Origin: Acidobacteriaceae bacterium
GTDB lineage: Bacteria > Acidobacteriota > Terriglobia > Terriglobales > Acidobacteriaceae
NCBI GenBank assembly: GCA_021323655.1
Contig: JAJPKO010000010.1
Span: forward strand, 248,001 to 312,000
DNA: 64,000 nt
Reading direction: 5' to 3'
A model generated the notes under the pieces. That model was given only the letters and a program-made list of their open reading frames with translations. It did not search any database and was not told where the DNA came from. A program made the position numbers and the translations under genes. Numbering within the stretch: the first letter of the stretch is position 1; every line of letters begins with the position of its first letter. Shown in pieces: positions 17,776 through 25,661 of the stretch.

Positions 17776-18490
17776 AGATTGTAAGCAGATGCGTTGGCTC
17801 TGCCGGATTGGGCTCAAGCTTTTGACGCAGTTTCAGGATCTGGTTGTCGACGGTCCGCGTTGTGGGATAGGAGTTATACCCCCAGACCTCATTCAGAAGG
17901 ACCTCGCGTGTGAGTACACGGTCTGGATTCTCAGTGAAGAACTTCAGCAGCTTGAACTCGTGCGCGGTGAGTACGACTGGAACGCCGCTTCGCTTTGCGG
18001 TCATACTTTTAAAGTCTATTTCGCAGTCGGCAAACCGGTAGACGCTGGAAACCAACGGCCTACGCTGCCGGCGGATGGCGGCCTGCACGCGGGCGAGCAA
18101 TTCACGTGGGCTGTAGGGTTTGGTGACGTAGTCATCGGCACCTAGCTCGAGGAGCAGGACCTTATCAACGACTTCGCTGATGGCACTCAGCACAATCACG
18201 GGTGTCTCATTGGAGAGGCCCTTGAAGGTCTGGCATAGTTCGCGCCCGGAGATTCCGGGAAGAACAAGGTCGAGAATGACGGCAATGGGACGCTCGCGGC
18301 GAAACGCCTCAAGCCCCGTAGGGCCGTCCTCGGCACCCACAACAGCATAATGCTCGCTTATGAAGATCCTGCGGAGCACTTTCTGCATACGCGGATCATC
18401 TTCGATGACAAGAATGGTGCCAAGGTTCATCGCCGGTGATGACGCTCCGAGCTCGACATCTTCTTCCATTGAATCCGTGTTCATTGCCAT
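17747..18490 (-). CDS. OmpR/PhoB-family response regulator
   Basis: 247 residues. The receiver domain (about 24-140) has the acidic pair in LVIEDDPRM, the phospho-acceptor aspartate in AVILDLVLPGISG and the lysine in DYVTKPYSPREL. The winged-helix output domain (about 150-247) ends RTVDNQILKLRQKLEPNP and LLTIYGAGYKFVP, as in OmpR/PhoB. An alternative start at 18430 would remove an acidic N-terminal extension. It is the first gene of the operon with its kinase. OmpR/PhoB proteins bind direct repeats with an 11-bp period, and such repeats (TGACA) occur at this promoter and through the cluster up to 32.1 kb. I infer that it controls them. Confidence 0.93.
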   Translation of the reverse strand: MAMNTDSMEEDVELGASSPAMNLGTILVIEDDPRMQKVLRRIFISEHYAVVGAEDGPTGLEAFRRERPIAVILDLVLPGISGRELCQTFKGLSNETPVIVLSAISEVVDKVLLLELGADDYVTKPYSPRELLARVQAAIRRQRRPLVSSVYRFADCEIDFKSMTAKRSGVPVVLTAHEFKLLKFFTENPDRVLTREVLLNEVWGYNSYPTTRTVDNQILKLRQKLEPNPAEPTHLLTIYGAGYKFVP

Positions 18491-18539
18491 GATGGCCCAA
18501 ACTCAAACCCACTTCTATTCTGGCCGATCCGGCCTTAGA

Positions 18540-18580
18540 ATTATGCTCCCAGAATGTAGAAATGACAATCGGATGACAAT
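18540..18580 (-). promoter_or_regulatory. Promoter of the response regulator operon with two inverted-orientation TGACA half-sites
   Basis: On the minus strand TTGTCA (18568-18563), a 17-bp spacer and CATAAT (18545-18540) form a sigma-70-like promoter. TGACAAT occurs at 18563 and 18574 on the plus strand, 11 bp apart, so the repeats run opposite to transcription, unlike those of the other cluster promoters. This suggests autoregulation, possibly negative. Confidence 0.65.
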
Positions 18581-18691
18581 TATGGTTATGCTCTGGCCGG
18601 AGGTGGCCCGCGCGAGATAATCAGTGGCGTGCAGGGGAATGTCCGTTGTCGCCGAGAAGCAACAGCAAGAATCATATGGGCAGGACCCCTG

Positions 18692-19039
18692 TTATGGCAC
18701 CACATGAAGCATCAGGGTCATGGTTCCATGACCGGAGCCGCAGAAGACTGAACAGCTTCCGACAAAATCTCCTGTCTTCTCAGGCTTAAATTGCAACTCT
18801 GCTGTTCTGCCTTTGCTCACAGTGACGTTCAGATTCAATTCGCGAAAGCGGAGGCCGTGCGTAGTATCTATACTCCTGATTACGAAAACAACTGGCTGTC
18901 CTTTTTTCACTGTAATTTCTGCAGGTTCATATGCAAACCTCTTTGCAGTCACTTCGATACGTCTTGGCCTGTCCTGCGCGCGTACAATAACTCCGGTGAG
19001 TGTTGAAAAACATAAGACCAGCAGCATCCACTTCTTCAT
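18692..19039 (-). CDS. Small secreted cupredoxin with CuA-type motif
   Basis: 115 residues from the ATG at 19039, which has GGAGAA seven bases before it. A signal peptide MKKWMLLVLCFSTLTGVIVRA is followed by a single cupredoxin domain. The C-terminal motif CSVFCGSGHGTM matches the binuclear CuA ligand pattern C-x3-C-x3-H-x2-M of cytochrome oxidase subunit II and N2O reductase, and an upstream histidine (DTTHGLRF) fits the remaining ligand. There is no membrane anchor after cleavage and no oxidase gene nearby, so it may be a stand-alone periplasmic electron carrier or copper chaperone. Confidence 0.85.
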   Translation of the reverse strand: MKKWMLLVLCFSTLTGVIVRAQDRPRRIEVTAKRFAYEPAEITVKKGQPVVFVIRSIDTTHGLRFRELNLNVTVSKGRTAELQFKPEKTGDFVGSCSVFCGSGHGTMTLMLHVVP

Positions 19040-19060
19040 CAAAGAGTTCTCCTTGAAATC

Positions 19061-19114
19061 ACGTTAGTGCGCAAATCCGCAGTGAGTTGTCATTCCAGGG
19101 TTAGCTAATTGTCA
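19061..19114 (-). promoter_or_regulatory. TGACA-repeat promoter of the CuA protein gene
   Basis: Read on the minus strand: TGACA at 19114 and at 19092 (22 bp apart, with a degenerate TAACC at 19103), then 20 bp to TAACGT (19066-19061), a TAnnnT -10 element. The orientation is the same as transcription. Confidence 0.6.
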
Positions 19115-19208
19115 GAAGATTATTCGCCATGGTTTATCGCATGCTGTAAACACAGAAGTATGCGTGCGGCCCCTTCTGCCGTGGTGTCTTTCAATGCCCC
19201 TGGCGAAA

Positions 19209-19272
19209 TGACAATGAATTGACATGGTCCAGACGATACCGAGACAAGCAAAAGTGCATTTATCGCTAGCTT
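19209..19272 (+). promoter_or_regulatory. TGACA-repeat promoter of the porin-cytochrome-ribB genes
   Basis: Four half-sites at 11-bp steps: TGACA 19209, TGACA 19220, AGACG 19231, AGACA 19242. A 19-bp spacer then leads to TAGCTT at 19267-19272. The predicted transcription start is at or very near the ATG at 19279, so the mRNA may be leaderless. Confidence 0.65.
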
Positions 19273-19278
19273 GGGAGT

Positions 19279-20340
19279 ATGTTGCGTTCGATTTCGCGCC
19301 ATCATCTTTCTCACCCGACTCGCCGAATAAAACGTATTGCAGTGTCATTGGCGCTGTTGTGCACTGCCGGGTTTGCCAGTGCACAGAACACGCCACTGCT
19401 CTCTGGCGGTGTTGGTTTTCTTTCGAACACGAACAAAGGCAATACAACATACAGCCCCATCATTGAGCCGCTGATCGCCGCGCCCATCGGCAGCCATCTC
19501 CTGTTTGAGTCCCGCGCGACTCTTACAGAGTCCTTTTTTCCGAAGGGACCGGGGCAGCCTGGATACGACCACAGCCATTTCGTGGCACTAACCTATCTTC
19601 AGGGCGACTACATTGCTGCTCGACACCTCACGATTGTGGGTGGAAGCTTTCTCACTCCGTTCGGCACATATAACGAGCGCCTGTCGCCTCTCTGGATCAG
19701 TAATCTGCAGGATGGTCCGCTGATTGCGGGCCTCGGATCCATGGCGACGGGTACGGGTCTCGGCGGCGAACTTCGAGGTTCAGCGATTTCGCGCCAGAAG
19801 TATTCCATTGATTATGTTGCATACTTCTCTGCACGCAGCGGAAACGAACAGTTCAACTCCGAACGCTCGACGGGTGCGCGCGTGAGCCTATATCTACTCG
19901 ACAGCCGCCTGGAAGCAGGCATTTCTTACGCTCGTTTGCTGCAAGGCGTGCAGGAGGACTTCTATGGTACCCATGTCTGGTGGGAGCCCAAAGGCACTGC
20001 ATTCCGGCTTCGCTCAGAGTTTGCTCGCGGTCATCATGCGGAGGGCTATTGGATCGAGGCAGACTACCGGACCCAGGCTTTCGGCGGGCTGGACAGTTGG
20101 ATTGGCCGCATCGAGCCGGTGTTCCGGATGCAACAGACGTTTCGTCGCGACACTGTCGCCAGCGACAGCCTTCCGCCAGTGAACACACAGCGGGCCGATT
20201 TCGGCCTGGATTACAACCTGCCGCATAACACAAGGATACTCACGAGTTATTCACGGCAGTTTTCTTCTACTGGCAACAAAAACATCTGGGAGACGGGTAT
20301 TGTTTATCGCTTCCTGTTTCCGACCTGGAAAGGAAAATAA
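19279..20340 (+). CDS. Putative outer-membrane beta-barrel protein
   Basis: 353 residues. A basic N-terminus and a signal peptide (RIKRIAVSLALLCTAGFASAQ, about residues 16-36) precede a body of alternating polar/aromatic strands (GNTTYSPIIEPLIAAPIGSH, IVGGSFLTPFGTYNERL, GYWIEADYRTQAFGG). It ends WETGIVYRFLF plus a short basic tail. The pattern resembles porin-like proteins found with periplasmic cytochromes. The cytochrome gene starts directly after its TAA, and ribB follows, so it heads a three-gene unit under a TGACA-repeat promoter. Confidence 0.75.
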   Translation: MLRSISRHHLSHPTRRIKRIAVSLALLCTAGFASAQNTPLLSGGVGFLSNTNKGNTTYSPIIEPLIAAPIGSHLLFESRATLTESFFPKGPGQPGYDHSHFVALTYLQGDYIAARHLTIVGGSFLTPFGTYNERLSPLWISNLQDGPLIAGLGSMATGTGLGGELRGSAISRQKYSIDYVAYFSARSGNEQFNSERSTGARVSLYLLDSRLEAGISYARLLQGVQEDFYGTHVWWEPKGTAFRLRSEFARGHHAEGYWIEADYRTQAFGGLDSWIGRIEPVFRMQQTFRRDTVASDSLPPVNTQRADFGLDYNLPHNTRILTSYSRQFSSTGNKNIWETGIVYRFLFPTWKGK

Positions 20341-20628
20341 ATGGTTTCAAAACATCTGCTCGGACTTGCTCTCAGCCTGAGCACAGTTGCCACCCAGGCA
20401 CAACAACTGCATACACAGAAGCCTTTGAAGATACAGCCGGCAAAGCATCAGGCCTCATCATTCCACAGCGAAGGTGAACGCGTGTTTGCCCAGAACTGTT
20501 CCCGCTGTCACAACGCCCCGGAAGGTTTTTCACAACGCATCGCAGGGACGATTGCTCGACACATGCGCGTCCGCGCCCAGCTCAGCCAGCATGATGAGCA
20601 GGAGCTGCTTCGCTTTTTAAATCCGTGA
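20341..20628 (+). CDS. Small periplasmic monohaem c-type cytochrome
   Basis: 95 residues. The ATG follows the porin TAA with no gap. After a signal peptide (LLGLALSLSTVATQAQ) there is one CxxCH haem motif (QNCSRCHNAPEG) near residue 53, and a short C-terminal helix region. A downstream methionine in RHMRVRAQL could be the sixth ligand. Pairing with a porin-like protein suggests a small periplasmic electron carrier. Confidence 0.82.
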   Translation: MVSKHLLGLALSLSTVATQAQQLHTQKPLKIQPAKHQASSFHSEGERVFAQNCSRCHNAPEGFSQRIAGTIARHMRVRAQLSQHDEQELLRFLNP

Positions 20629-20724
20629 AATATGTGCTGATGATCCTGCAACTCCGAATCCATATCAGGTCTGAGCAGGGCCGCGGTTAGTGGAGACCTT
20701 CAAGCCAGAGTTGATGGAGATAAT

Positions 20725-21386
20725 ATGCCATTCCCGTTCGTGAATGTACCGCAAGCTATCGAAGAATTTCACTTGGGCGCATGGTCGTCATTGTTGATGA
20801 TGAAGACCGCGAAAACGAAGGGGACCTTGCCATTGCCGCCGAGTTCGTTACCGCTGAGGCGATCAACTTTATGGCGAAATATGGCAGAGGGTTGATATGC
20901 CTGACGCTTACCGAAGAACGCGCCGATTACCTCGATCTTCGGCCCATGGCGCAGGTGAATACGTCCCGCTTTGACACTGCGTTTACTGAAAGCATTGAAG
21001 CCAGGGAAGGAGTCACAACCGGGATCTCGGCCCACGATCGCGCGCATACGATTCAGGTTGCAATTGACCGCCGCAGTACCGCGCATGATCTGGCCAGGCC
21101 TGGGCACGTGTTTCCGCTACGCGCGCGCAAGGGAGGTGTACTCGTGCGAGGTGGTCAGACGGAAGCATCCGTGGACTTGGCCGCACTGGCGGGTTTGGTT
21201 CCCGCGGGAGTCATCTGCGAGATCATGAACGATGATGGCAGCATGGCTCGTGTACCTGATCTGATCCTGTTCTGCAACAGGCATGGCCTAAAGTTGCTCA
21301 CGGTCGCAGAACTGGTTCGTTACCGGATGCAGATGGAGCGGCGCATATGGAGCAGGGCAGACCGAGCAGCATACGTGATGCGCTGA
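20725..21386 (+). pseudogene. ribB: 3,4-Dihydroxy-2-butanone 4-phosphate synthase, interrupted by a 1-nt frameshift near the N-terminus
   Basis: RibB makes the four-carbon unit of riboflavin from ribulose 5-phosphate. The main frame (20781-21386, 201 residues) has the Mg/substrate motif [15 protein letters not shown], then [37 protein letters not shown] and a usual C-terminus. The natural start is the ATG at 20725, with GGAGA six bases before it. That frame gives [18 protein letters not shown], the expected N-terminal helix, but goes out of phase at about 20775-20781. One extra base (GGC CGC ATG instead of GGC GCA TGG) would join both frames as [12 protein letters not shown]. So either one base was lost, the sequence has an error, or translation begins at 20781 without the first helix. 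I class it as broken or frameshifted, with moderate certainty. Confidence 0.8.
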
Positions 21387-21409
21387 TGGATCAGATGCAG
21401 CGCAAAATG

Positions 21410-22348
21410 TCAGTCTATCTGGCTCACCATTCTAAAGTATCTTGCGCGAGCTTCTGGTGTTTCGGCGGTCTCGGCCAGTTGTATCAAATCTGCTTTTGTC
21501 GGCTTCAAGGTCAGCGGTAAGATTTTCCAGTAATATTTCAGCTTGTCTGAACGCCAGCCCGCATAAGTCTTCTCCCATGATTTTCCCGATTCCCCTGCAA
21601 AGACAAGGTTTGAAGGATGCAGCACCCGGCGGGCATCCTGGAACCTGCAATCCAATGACAAGCGTAGCTGATGGGAAAGGTTGGGCGCGGCAGCATGCAC
21701 CGTCAGGCTATGGAAGATGAGGACGTCTCCAGCATATACGGGGCCTCCCGCCCAACCGCTACCAATTTCTGAGCCCGCAGGAATCTCCGGAACGTGGAGG
21801 CCCTCTCTTTGATGTGGCTGAATCCCGAACCTGTGAGAGCCCTCAAGAATTTGCAGAGGGCCAACCTCTACCGGGCAATCGTGGAAGGGGATCCAGACAG
21901 TAAAAAACTCCGGGTCTCCGCCCATAAACTCGTAGTCCTGATGTGCATGTGTCACCAGGCGCTCACAATGCGGAAAGATCAACCTACCTATCGGCTTGGG
22001 GTGTACCAGGACGATGTCGCCAGAGAGCATCTCCATCACGGCACGTAATGCGGGGTGATGTGGCAAAGCATGAAAGGACTCCAGATTGAACACCCGCTGG
22101 TAAACCTTCTTAAAGCGCGGGTCAGGATCACCACAGGCGGCAGAGGGATTGGCCCTCCGCTCTACCGGGTCGTGCCCGTCGATCAACCAGCCAGCTGATG
22201 AGAGCACTTCCGTCACGTCCCCGAGGACGGTGCTCACCGCATCCAGGGGCAAGAGTCCGCGAATGAGCGCATAGCCTCGTGAGTCCATGGCGCTGCGCAG
22301 AGACTCCGGCGTAAGATCGCGTGCTTGAATTTCATAAAAAGCCTTCAT
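21410..22348 (-). CDS. Phytanoyl-CoA dioxygenase (PhyH) family Fe/2-oxoglutarate oxygenase
   Basis: 312 residues from the ATG at 22348, which is preceded by GGAGGT. The double-stranded beta-helix metal triad is seen as THAHQDYEFMGG (HxD) and the distal histidine in IFHSLTVHAAAPN, with an arginine in LRLSLDCRF for 2-oxoglutarate. PhyH enzymes hydroxylate or halogenate small molecules and are common tailoring enzymes in natural-product clusters. It has its own four-half-site TGACA promoter and lies divergent to the HprK-like gene. Confidence 0.87.
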   Translation of the reverse strand: MKAFYEIQARDLTPESLRSAMDSRGYALIRGLLPLDAVSTVLGDVTEVLSSAGWLIDGHDPVERRANPSAACGDPDPRFKKVYQRVFNLESFHALPHHPALRAVMEMLSGDIVLVHPKPIGRLIFPHCERLVTHAHQDYEFMGGDPEFFTVWIPFHDCPVEVGPLQILEGSHRFGIQPHQREGLHVPEIPAGSEIGSGWAGGPVYAGDVLIFHSLTVHAAAPNLSHQLRLSLDCRFQDARRVLHPSNLVFAGESGKSWEKTYAGWRSDKLKYYWKILPLTLKPTKADLIQLAETAETPEARARYFRMVSQID

Positions 22349-22390
22349 GGCGGACCTCCGCCGCTTCGGGATGGGTTGCAGCTGAGAGTC

Positions 22391-22454
22391 ACAATAGCGC
22401 TCTGACGTTGGCAGCGTGTCTTTGCTTCGTCTGCTCTTTGTAAGTTGATTGTCA
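22391..22454 (-). promoter_or_regulatory. TGACA-repeat promoter of the PhyH gene
   Basis: Minus-strand half-sites at 11-bp steps: TGACA (22454), TTACA (22443), AGACG (22432), AGACA (22421). Then 19 bp to TATTGT (22396-22391). The order and type of half-sites match the porin promoter (TGACA, TGACA, AGACG, AGACA). Confidence 0.65.
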
Positions 22455-22476
22455 TGGCCGAACGCGCATGACCTGG

Positions 22477-22529
22477 TGACAATTTTCTTACCTTGGAGTG
22501 ACATGCATCCTTCCGTTTTTTCATATGCT
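22477..22529 (+). promoter_or_regulatory. TGACA-repeat promoter of the HprK-like kinase gene
   Basis: Half-sites TGACA 22477, TTACC 22488 and TGACA 22499 at 11-bp steps, then 19 bp from the end of TGACAT to TATGCT (22524-22529). The ATG at 22546 follows within about 10 bases of the predicted transcription start. Confidence 0.65.
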
Positions 22530-22545
22530 CTATGTGTAAGAACCT

Positions 22546-23565
22546 ATGCCAACCCTGGACACAATATCAGCCGCAGCTACTCTGCACAGTAAAAACAAAA
22601 CCAACCGGCCACAAGATGCTCTGTTTTGCGATATGGAGCTGCCATTCCGCGAGACGTTCTACCCCCTTGGTTATGCCGTTGAGATCATCACGAACGACCT
22701 GGATGTTTTGAAAGCTGCCTGTGAGAGTTTTGGACACAGATGTTTAAATCATGAGAGTACAGCTTTGTGTATACGCGTCGGTGTCATCGAGAGTCCAAGC
22801 TCAAGGTGTCCGCCAGAGCCTACGCGACGCGAATACAACCACCTGTACTCTCTGGTAGCGGACGCTTATAACCAGGCATTGCTGGACCTGAAGACATGCA
22901 CCTGCTTTGCCTGGATCAGTACTCCAGCCGTAAAAGACCGCCTGTATTTCCGTTACAACTTTCTTGAAAAAATGGTTTATCTGTTACTCGGCGCTTCAGT
23001 CGTGACCGACATTCATGCGGCATGTATAAGCAAATACGGGAAAGGGGTACTGCTTTGTGGCGATTCGGGAGCGGGCAAGTCTACGCTTGCCTATGCGTGC
23101 GCACGCGCGGGCTGGATCTACACCTCAGACGACACCTGTTATTTAATCAATAATGCACCAGGTGCACGCGTCATTGGACACTCGCATCGTGTCCGCTTTC
23201 GTCCTGCTGCGAAAGACCTCTTCCCGGAACTTGCGCCATATGGAATCACACGACGCATGGAAGGAAAACCATCCATCGAAATCCCTATCTCGGTGCTCCC
23301 GGTCTTTTCTACTGCGAACGAAGCTGATATCTATTCGGTCATTTATCTGAACCGCCTTGCAGCAGTGAGTGCCAGGCTCCTGCCTCTCCCGGATGGCACA
23401 GCGACACACCGCATGAAAAAAGAACTATTTTCCGCTGGCGAGATCCGCACAAAACACGAGAAGATGCTCGAAGCATTCACGGACGTACCGGTCTACGAAC
23501 TGCAATACACAGACCTGGACGACGCGATTCAGCAGCTAGACGCCTTCATCACAACGATCGTCTGA
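22546..23565 (+). CDS. HPr kinase-like P-loop protein
   Basis: 339 residues. The Walker A motif GDSGAGKSTLAYACARAGW near residue 170 and the following SDDTCYLI match the C-terminal domain of HPr kinase/phosphorylase. The N-terminal 150 residues are not the usual HprK N-domain. Stand-alone HprK-like proteins occur in RiPP and other secondary-metabolite clusters, where some phosphorylate the product. That role here is inference. No HPr gene is nearby. Its last 17 bp overlap the 3' end of the converging glycosyltransferase gene. Confidence 0.82.
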   Translation: MPTLDTISAAATLHSKNKTNRPQDALFCDMELPFRETFYPLGYAVEIITNDLDVLKAACESFGHRCLNHESTALCIRVGVIESPSSRCPPEPTRREYNHLYSLVADAYNQALLDLKTCTCFAWISTPAVKDRLYFRYNFLEKMVYLLLGASVVTDIHAACISKYGKGVLLCGDSGAGKSTLAYACARAGWIYTSDDTCYLINNAPGARVIGHSHRVRFRPAAKDLFPELAPYGITRRMEGKPSIEIPISVLPVFSTANEADIYSVIYLNRLAAVSARLLPLPDGTATHRMKKELFSAGEIRTKHEKMLEAFTDVPVYELQYTDLDDAIQQLDAFITTIV

Positions 23566-24787
23566 GTGTCAGCGCATCTTCTATGAGATCAGCAGCCCGC
23601 TCAAGACCGCGGGCCGCGATGATCTTCTTCTGCAATTCCATGGCATTGTTCCGGTATCTGTCATCATTCAAAATTTTGATAATGGCCGCTCTAATTTCTT
23701 CCGGGGCAAGCTTGCTGACAGATAGCACCTCCGCCGCTCCCAGCCATTCCAGGCGGGCAGCCATCGCGGGCTGGTCGAAGGCGCAGGGAATGGCGATCAT
23801 TGGTTTCCCATACATCAGCGCTTCAAGCACAGTGTTGGATCCTGCGTGCGTAATGATGGCCGCCGCTCTTTTCAACAGGTCCAATTGCGGGGCCTTTTGT
23901 ACGACCAGCGGAGCTCCGGCAAGATCGCGAAACATCTCGGAATTGCGCCGGCTGCCGAGTGAAATGACCAACTGTAGATCGAGCCCATCACAAGCTGCTG
24001 TAATCGCGTGGAATGTAGACACATCCCCACGCAATGTTGTTCCTAAAGAGGCATAAATTATGGGTCGTCCATCAAGCCGGTCCCAGGGAAAGTCCACATG
24101 CGGCCGCGCTGCCTGGTCAACAAACGGCCCGGTATAGTGGAAATTTTGCGGCAGATCACCGCGCGGGAAATCCAGGCACTGCGGTAATTGCGTAAGATGA
24201 GCAAGCTCCGTGGACATCGGCTGCATCTGACGAACAGGTCTAAGGCCAGCGTTCCGCCTCAACCTGTTGAGATGAAAGAGCACGGGACCCCTCATTCGGT
24301 GAATCGAAATCTCCAGAAAATGTTTTTGCAAGCGGCCGGTCCAGGAAAGAGTTGGAGTGATGCGACGCGGCGCTGACCAGCCGAACCTGTGAGGCACTGA
24401 CGTTGAGATTACAAAATATGGCAGCCCCAGTATTTCTGCGATAGAGGGACCCGCAAGCGCAACCTCGTCGAGAATCAACGCATCAATCCGTGCGCCTCTG
24501 ATTGCAGGAGGAGCTTCGCGCAGAAACATCTCCATTTCGTCAGCGGTCCGCCGAAGACGGTAGCGTAACTCTGCAAACTCCCCAGCTGGGCCCTGTTTCC
24601 GCTGAATGACAGACGCTTTGGCGCCAACGGGCACAAATGCCATCCCATTACTGTGCATGTGGTCTGCCAGCTCTGGGCGATGAAAAAAAGTCACTGTATG
24701 ACCACGCGTTGTGAGCTGCCGTGACAAGCTGAACAACGGATTCAAATGGCCTGCACCGCTGATTGACAGCACACCAAAGGCTGGCAT
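23549..24787 (-). CDS. MGT-family (GT1) UDP-glycosyltransferase
   Basis: 412 residues. N-terminal domain: GVLSISGAGHLNPLFSLSRQL with the family's catalytic-type histidine at GAGHLNP. C-terminal nucleotide-sugar domain: PIIYASLGTTLRG, APQLDLLKRAAAIITHAGSN, TVLEALMYGKPMIAIPCAFD QP. The pattern matches macrolide and zeaxanthin glycosyltransferases (YjiC/CrtX-like). It is expected to transfer a sugar to a small hydrophobic acceptor in the cytosol. GGAG lies six bases before the ATG at 24787. It diverges from a methyltransferase gene, each with its own TGACA repeats. Confidence 0.9.
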   Translation of the reverse strand: MPAFGVLSISGAGHLNPLFSLSRQLTTRGHTVTFFHRPELADHMHSNGMAFVPVGAKASVIQRKQGPAGEFAELRYRLRRTADEMEMFLREAPPAIRGARIDALILDEVALAGPSIAEILGLPYFVISTSVPHRFGWSAPRRITPTLSWTGRLQKHFLEISIHRMRGPVLFHLNRLRRNAGLRPVRQMQPMSTELAHLTQLPQCLDFPRGDLPQNFHYTGPFVDQAARPHVDFPWDRLDGRPIIYASLGTTLRGDVSTFHAITAACDGLDLQLVISLGSRRNSEMFRDLAGAPLVVQKAPQLDLLKRAAAIITHAGSNTVLEALMYGKPMIAIPCAFDQPAMAARLEWLGAAEVLSVSKLAPEEIRAAIIKILNDDRYRNNAMELQKKIIAARGLERAADLIEDALTLRRSL

Positions 24788-24805
24788 TCACATCTCCTTG
24801 ATTTC

Positions 24806-24847
24806 AATATTCCATCGCGACGCCGCGCTGTTGTCTGCGAAATGTCA
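24806..24847 (-). promoter_or_regulatory. TGACA-repeat promoter of the glycosyltransferase gene
   Basis: Minus strand: TGACA (24847) and AGACA (24836) 11 bp apart, then 19 bp to AATATT (24811-24806). Confidence 0.6.
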
Positions 24848-24872
24848 TTTTGGGCTTGCGCAAACAACAAAA

Positions 24873-24899
24873 TGACAAACAAGTGACTGGCCCGAGGCA
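24873..24899 (+). promoter_or_regulatory. TGACA repeats upstream of the first methyltransferase gene
   Basis: TGACA 24873, TGACT 24884 and AGGCA 24895 at 11-bp steps, 25 bp before the ATG at 24924. No convincing -10 element follows, so this is the weakest member of the set. Confidence 0.45.
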
Positions 24900-24923
24900 C
24901 TTGCGGCCGCGCGGCGAAGGACA

Positions 24924-25661
24924 ATGAAGCAAGCAATGGTCATGCCAAGCTTCATAAATATTGCAGGTAGACGGCGGATTGGCGCGTTCTTCCATTCGCT
25001 TCGCCGCAGGCCGCGCCCCATAGACAAATTGGATGTACGCTCGGCATACCGGCTCTGGGCACCTCTCTACCAAGCGGAAACTGTGACCAGCTTTCTGGAT
25101 GAAGTGCTGGCCCAGGAAATGCTTGCCGACCTTTCTTATAAGCATCTGCTTGATGCAGGTTGTGGCATCGGACGACGTATCGTGAACCTACCTAATGCAA
25201 CGGGTCTTGATCTCAGCCCGGAAATGCTTAAGGCCGGAAGAGCGCAAAATGTGGTGTCCGGCGACATCAGGGAAATGCCTTTCCCTAATGCCTGTTTTGA
25301 TATGGTATGGTGCCGGCTCGTGCTCGGGCATCTCTCTGATCCGCTCGCTGCTTATCGTGAATTTGCCCGAGTTTCTGTTCCTGGCGGCCATGTTTTCATC
25401 ACAGATTTCCACCCGGACGCTGTCGCGGCAGGACATACACGCAGTTTTACCGACAAGTCAGGACGGGTCCACGAAATCGAGCACTATGTTCATCAGGACC
25501 ACGTCGCGCTCGCAGAGCAAGCAGGGCTTTCTCTTGCGGTACAACGGGACGGAACAGTGGGAGACAATGTGCGCAGCTTCTACGCCGATGGAAGAGGACT
25601 CAAGGCATTCCAGAGAGACCTGGGACTCAGGCTCGTTGCTGCATTTTTGTTTCGCTTATGA
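24924..25661 (+). CDS. Class I SAM-dependent methyltransferase
   Basis: 245 residues. The SAM-binding motif I is LLDAGCGIGRRIV, followed by TGLDLSPEMLKAGR, the motif II region FPNACFDMVWCRLVLGHLSD and post-motif VPGGHVFITDFHP. It resembles the UbiE/small-molecule C- or O-methyltransferases. GAAGGA precedes the start. The last 82 bp overlap the 3' end of the converging amidohydrolase gene. Substrate unknown. Confidence 0.87.
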   Translation: MKQAMVMPSFINIAGRRRIGAFFHSLRRRPRPIDKLDVRSAYRLWAPLYQAETVTSFLDEVLAQEMLADLSYKHLLDAGCGIGRRIVNLPNATGLDLSPEMLKAGRAQNVVSGDIREMPFPNACFDMVWCRLVLGHLSDPLAAYREFARVSVPGGHVFITDFHPDAVAAGHTRSFTDKSGRVHEIEHYVHQDHVALAEQAGLSLAVQRDGTVGDNVRSFYADGRGLKAFQRDLGLRLVAAFLFRL

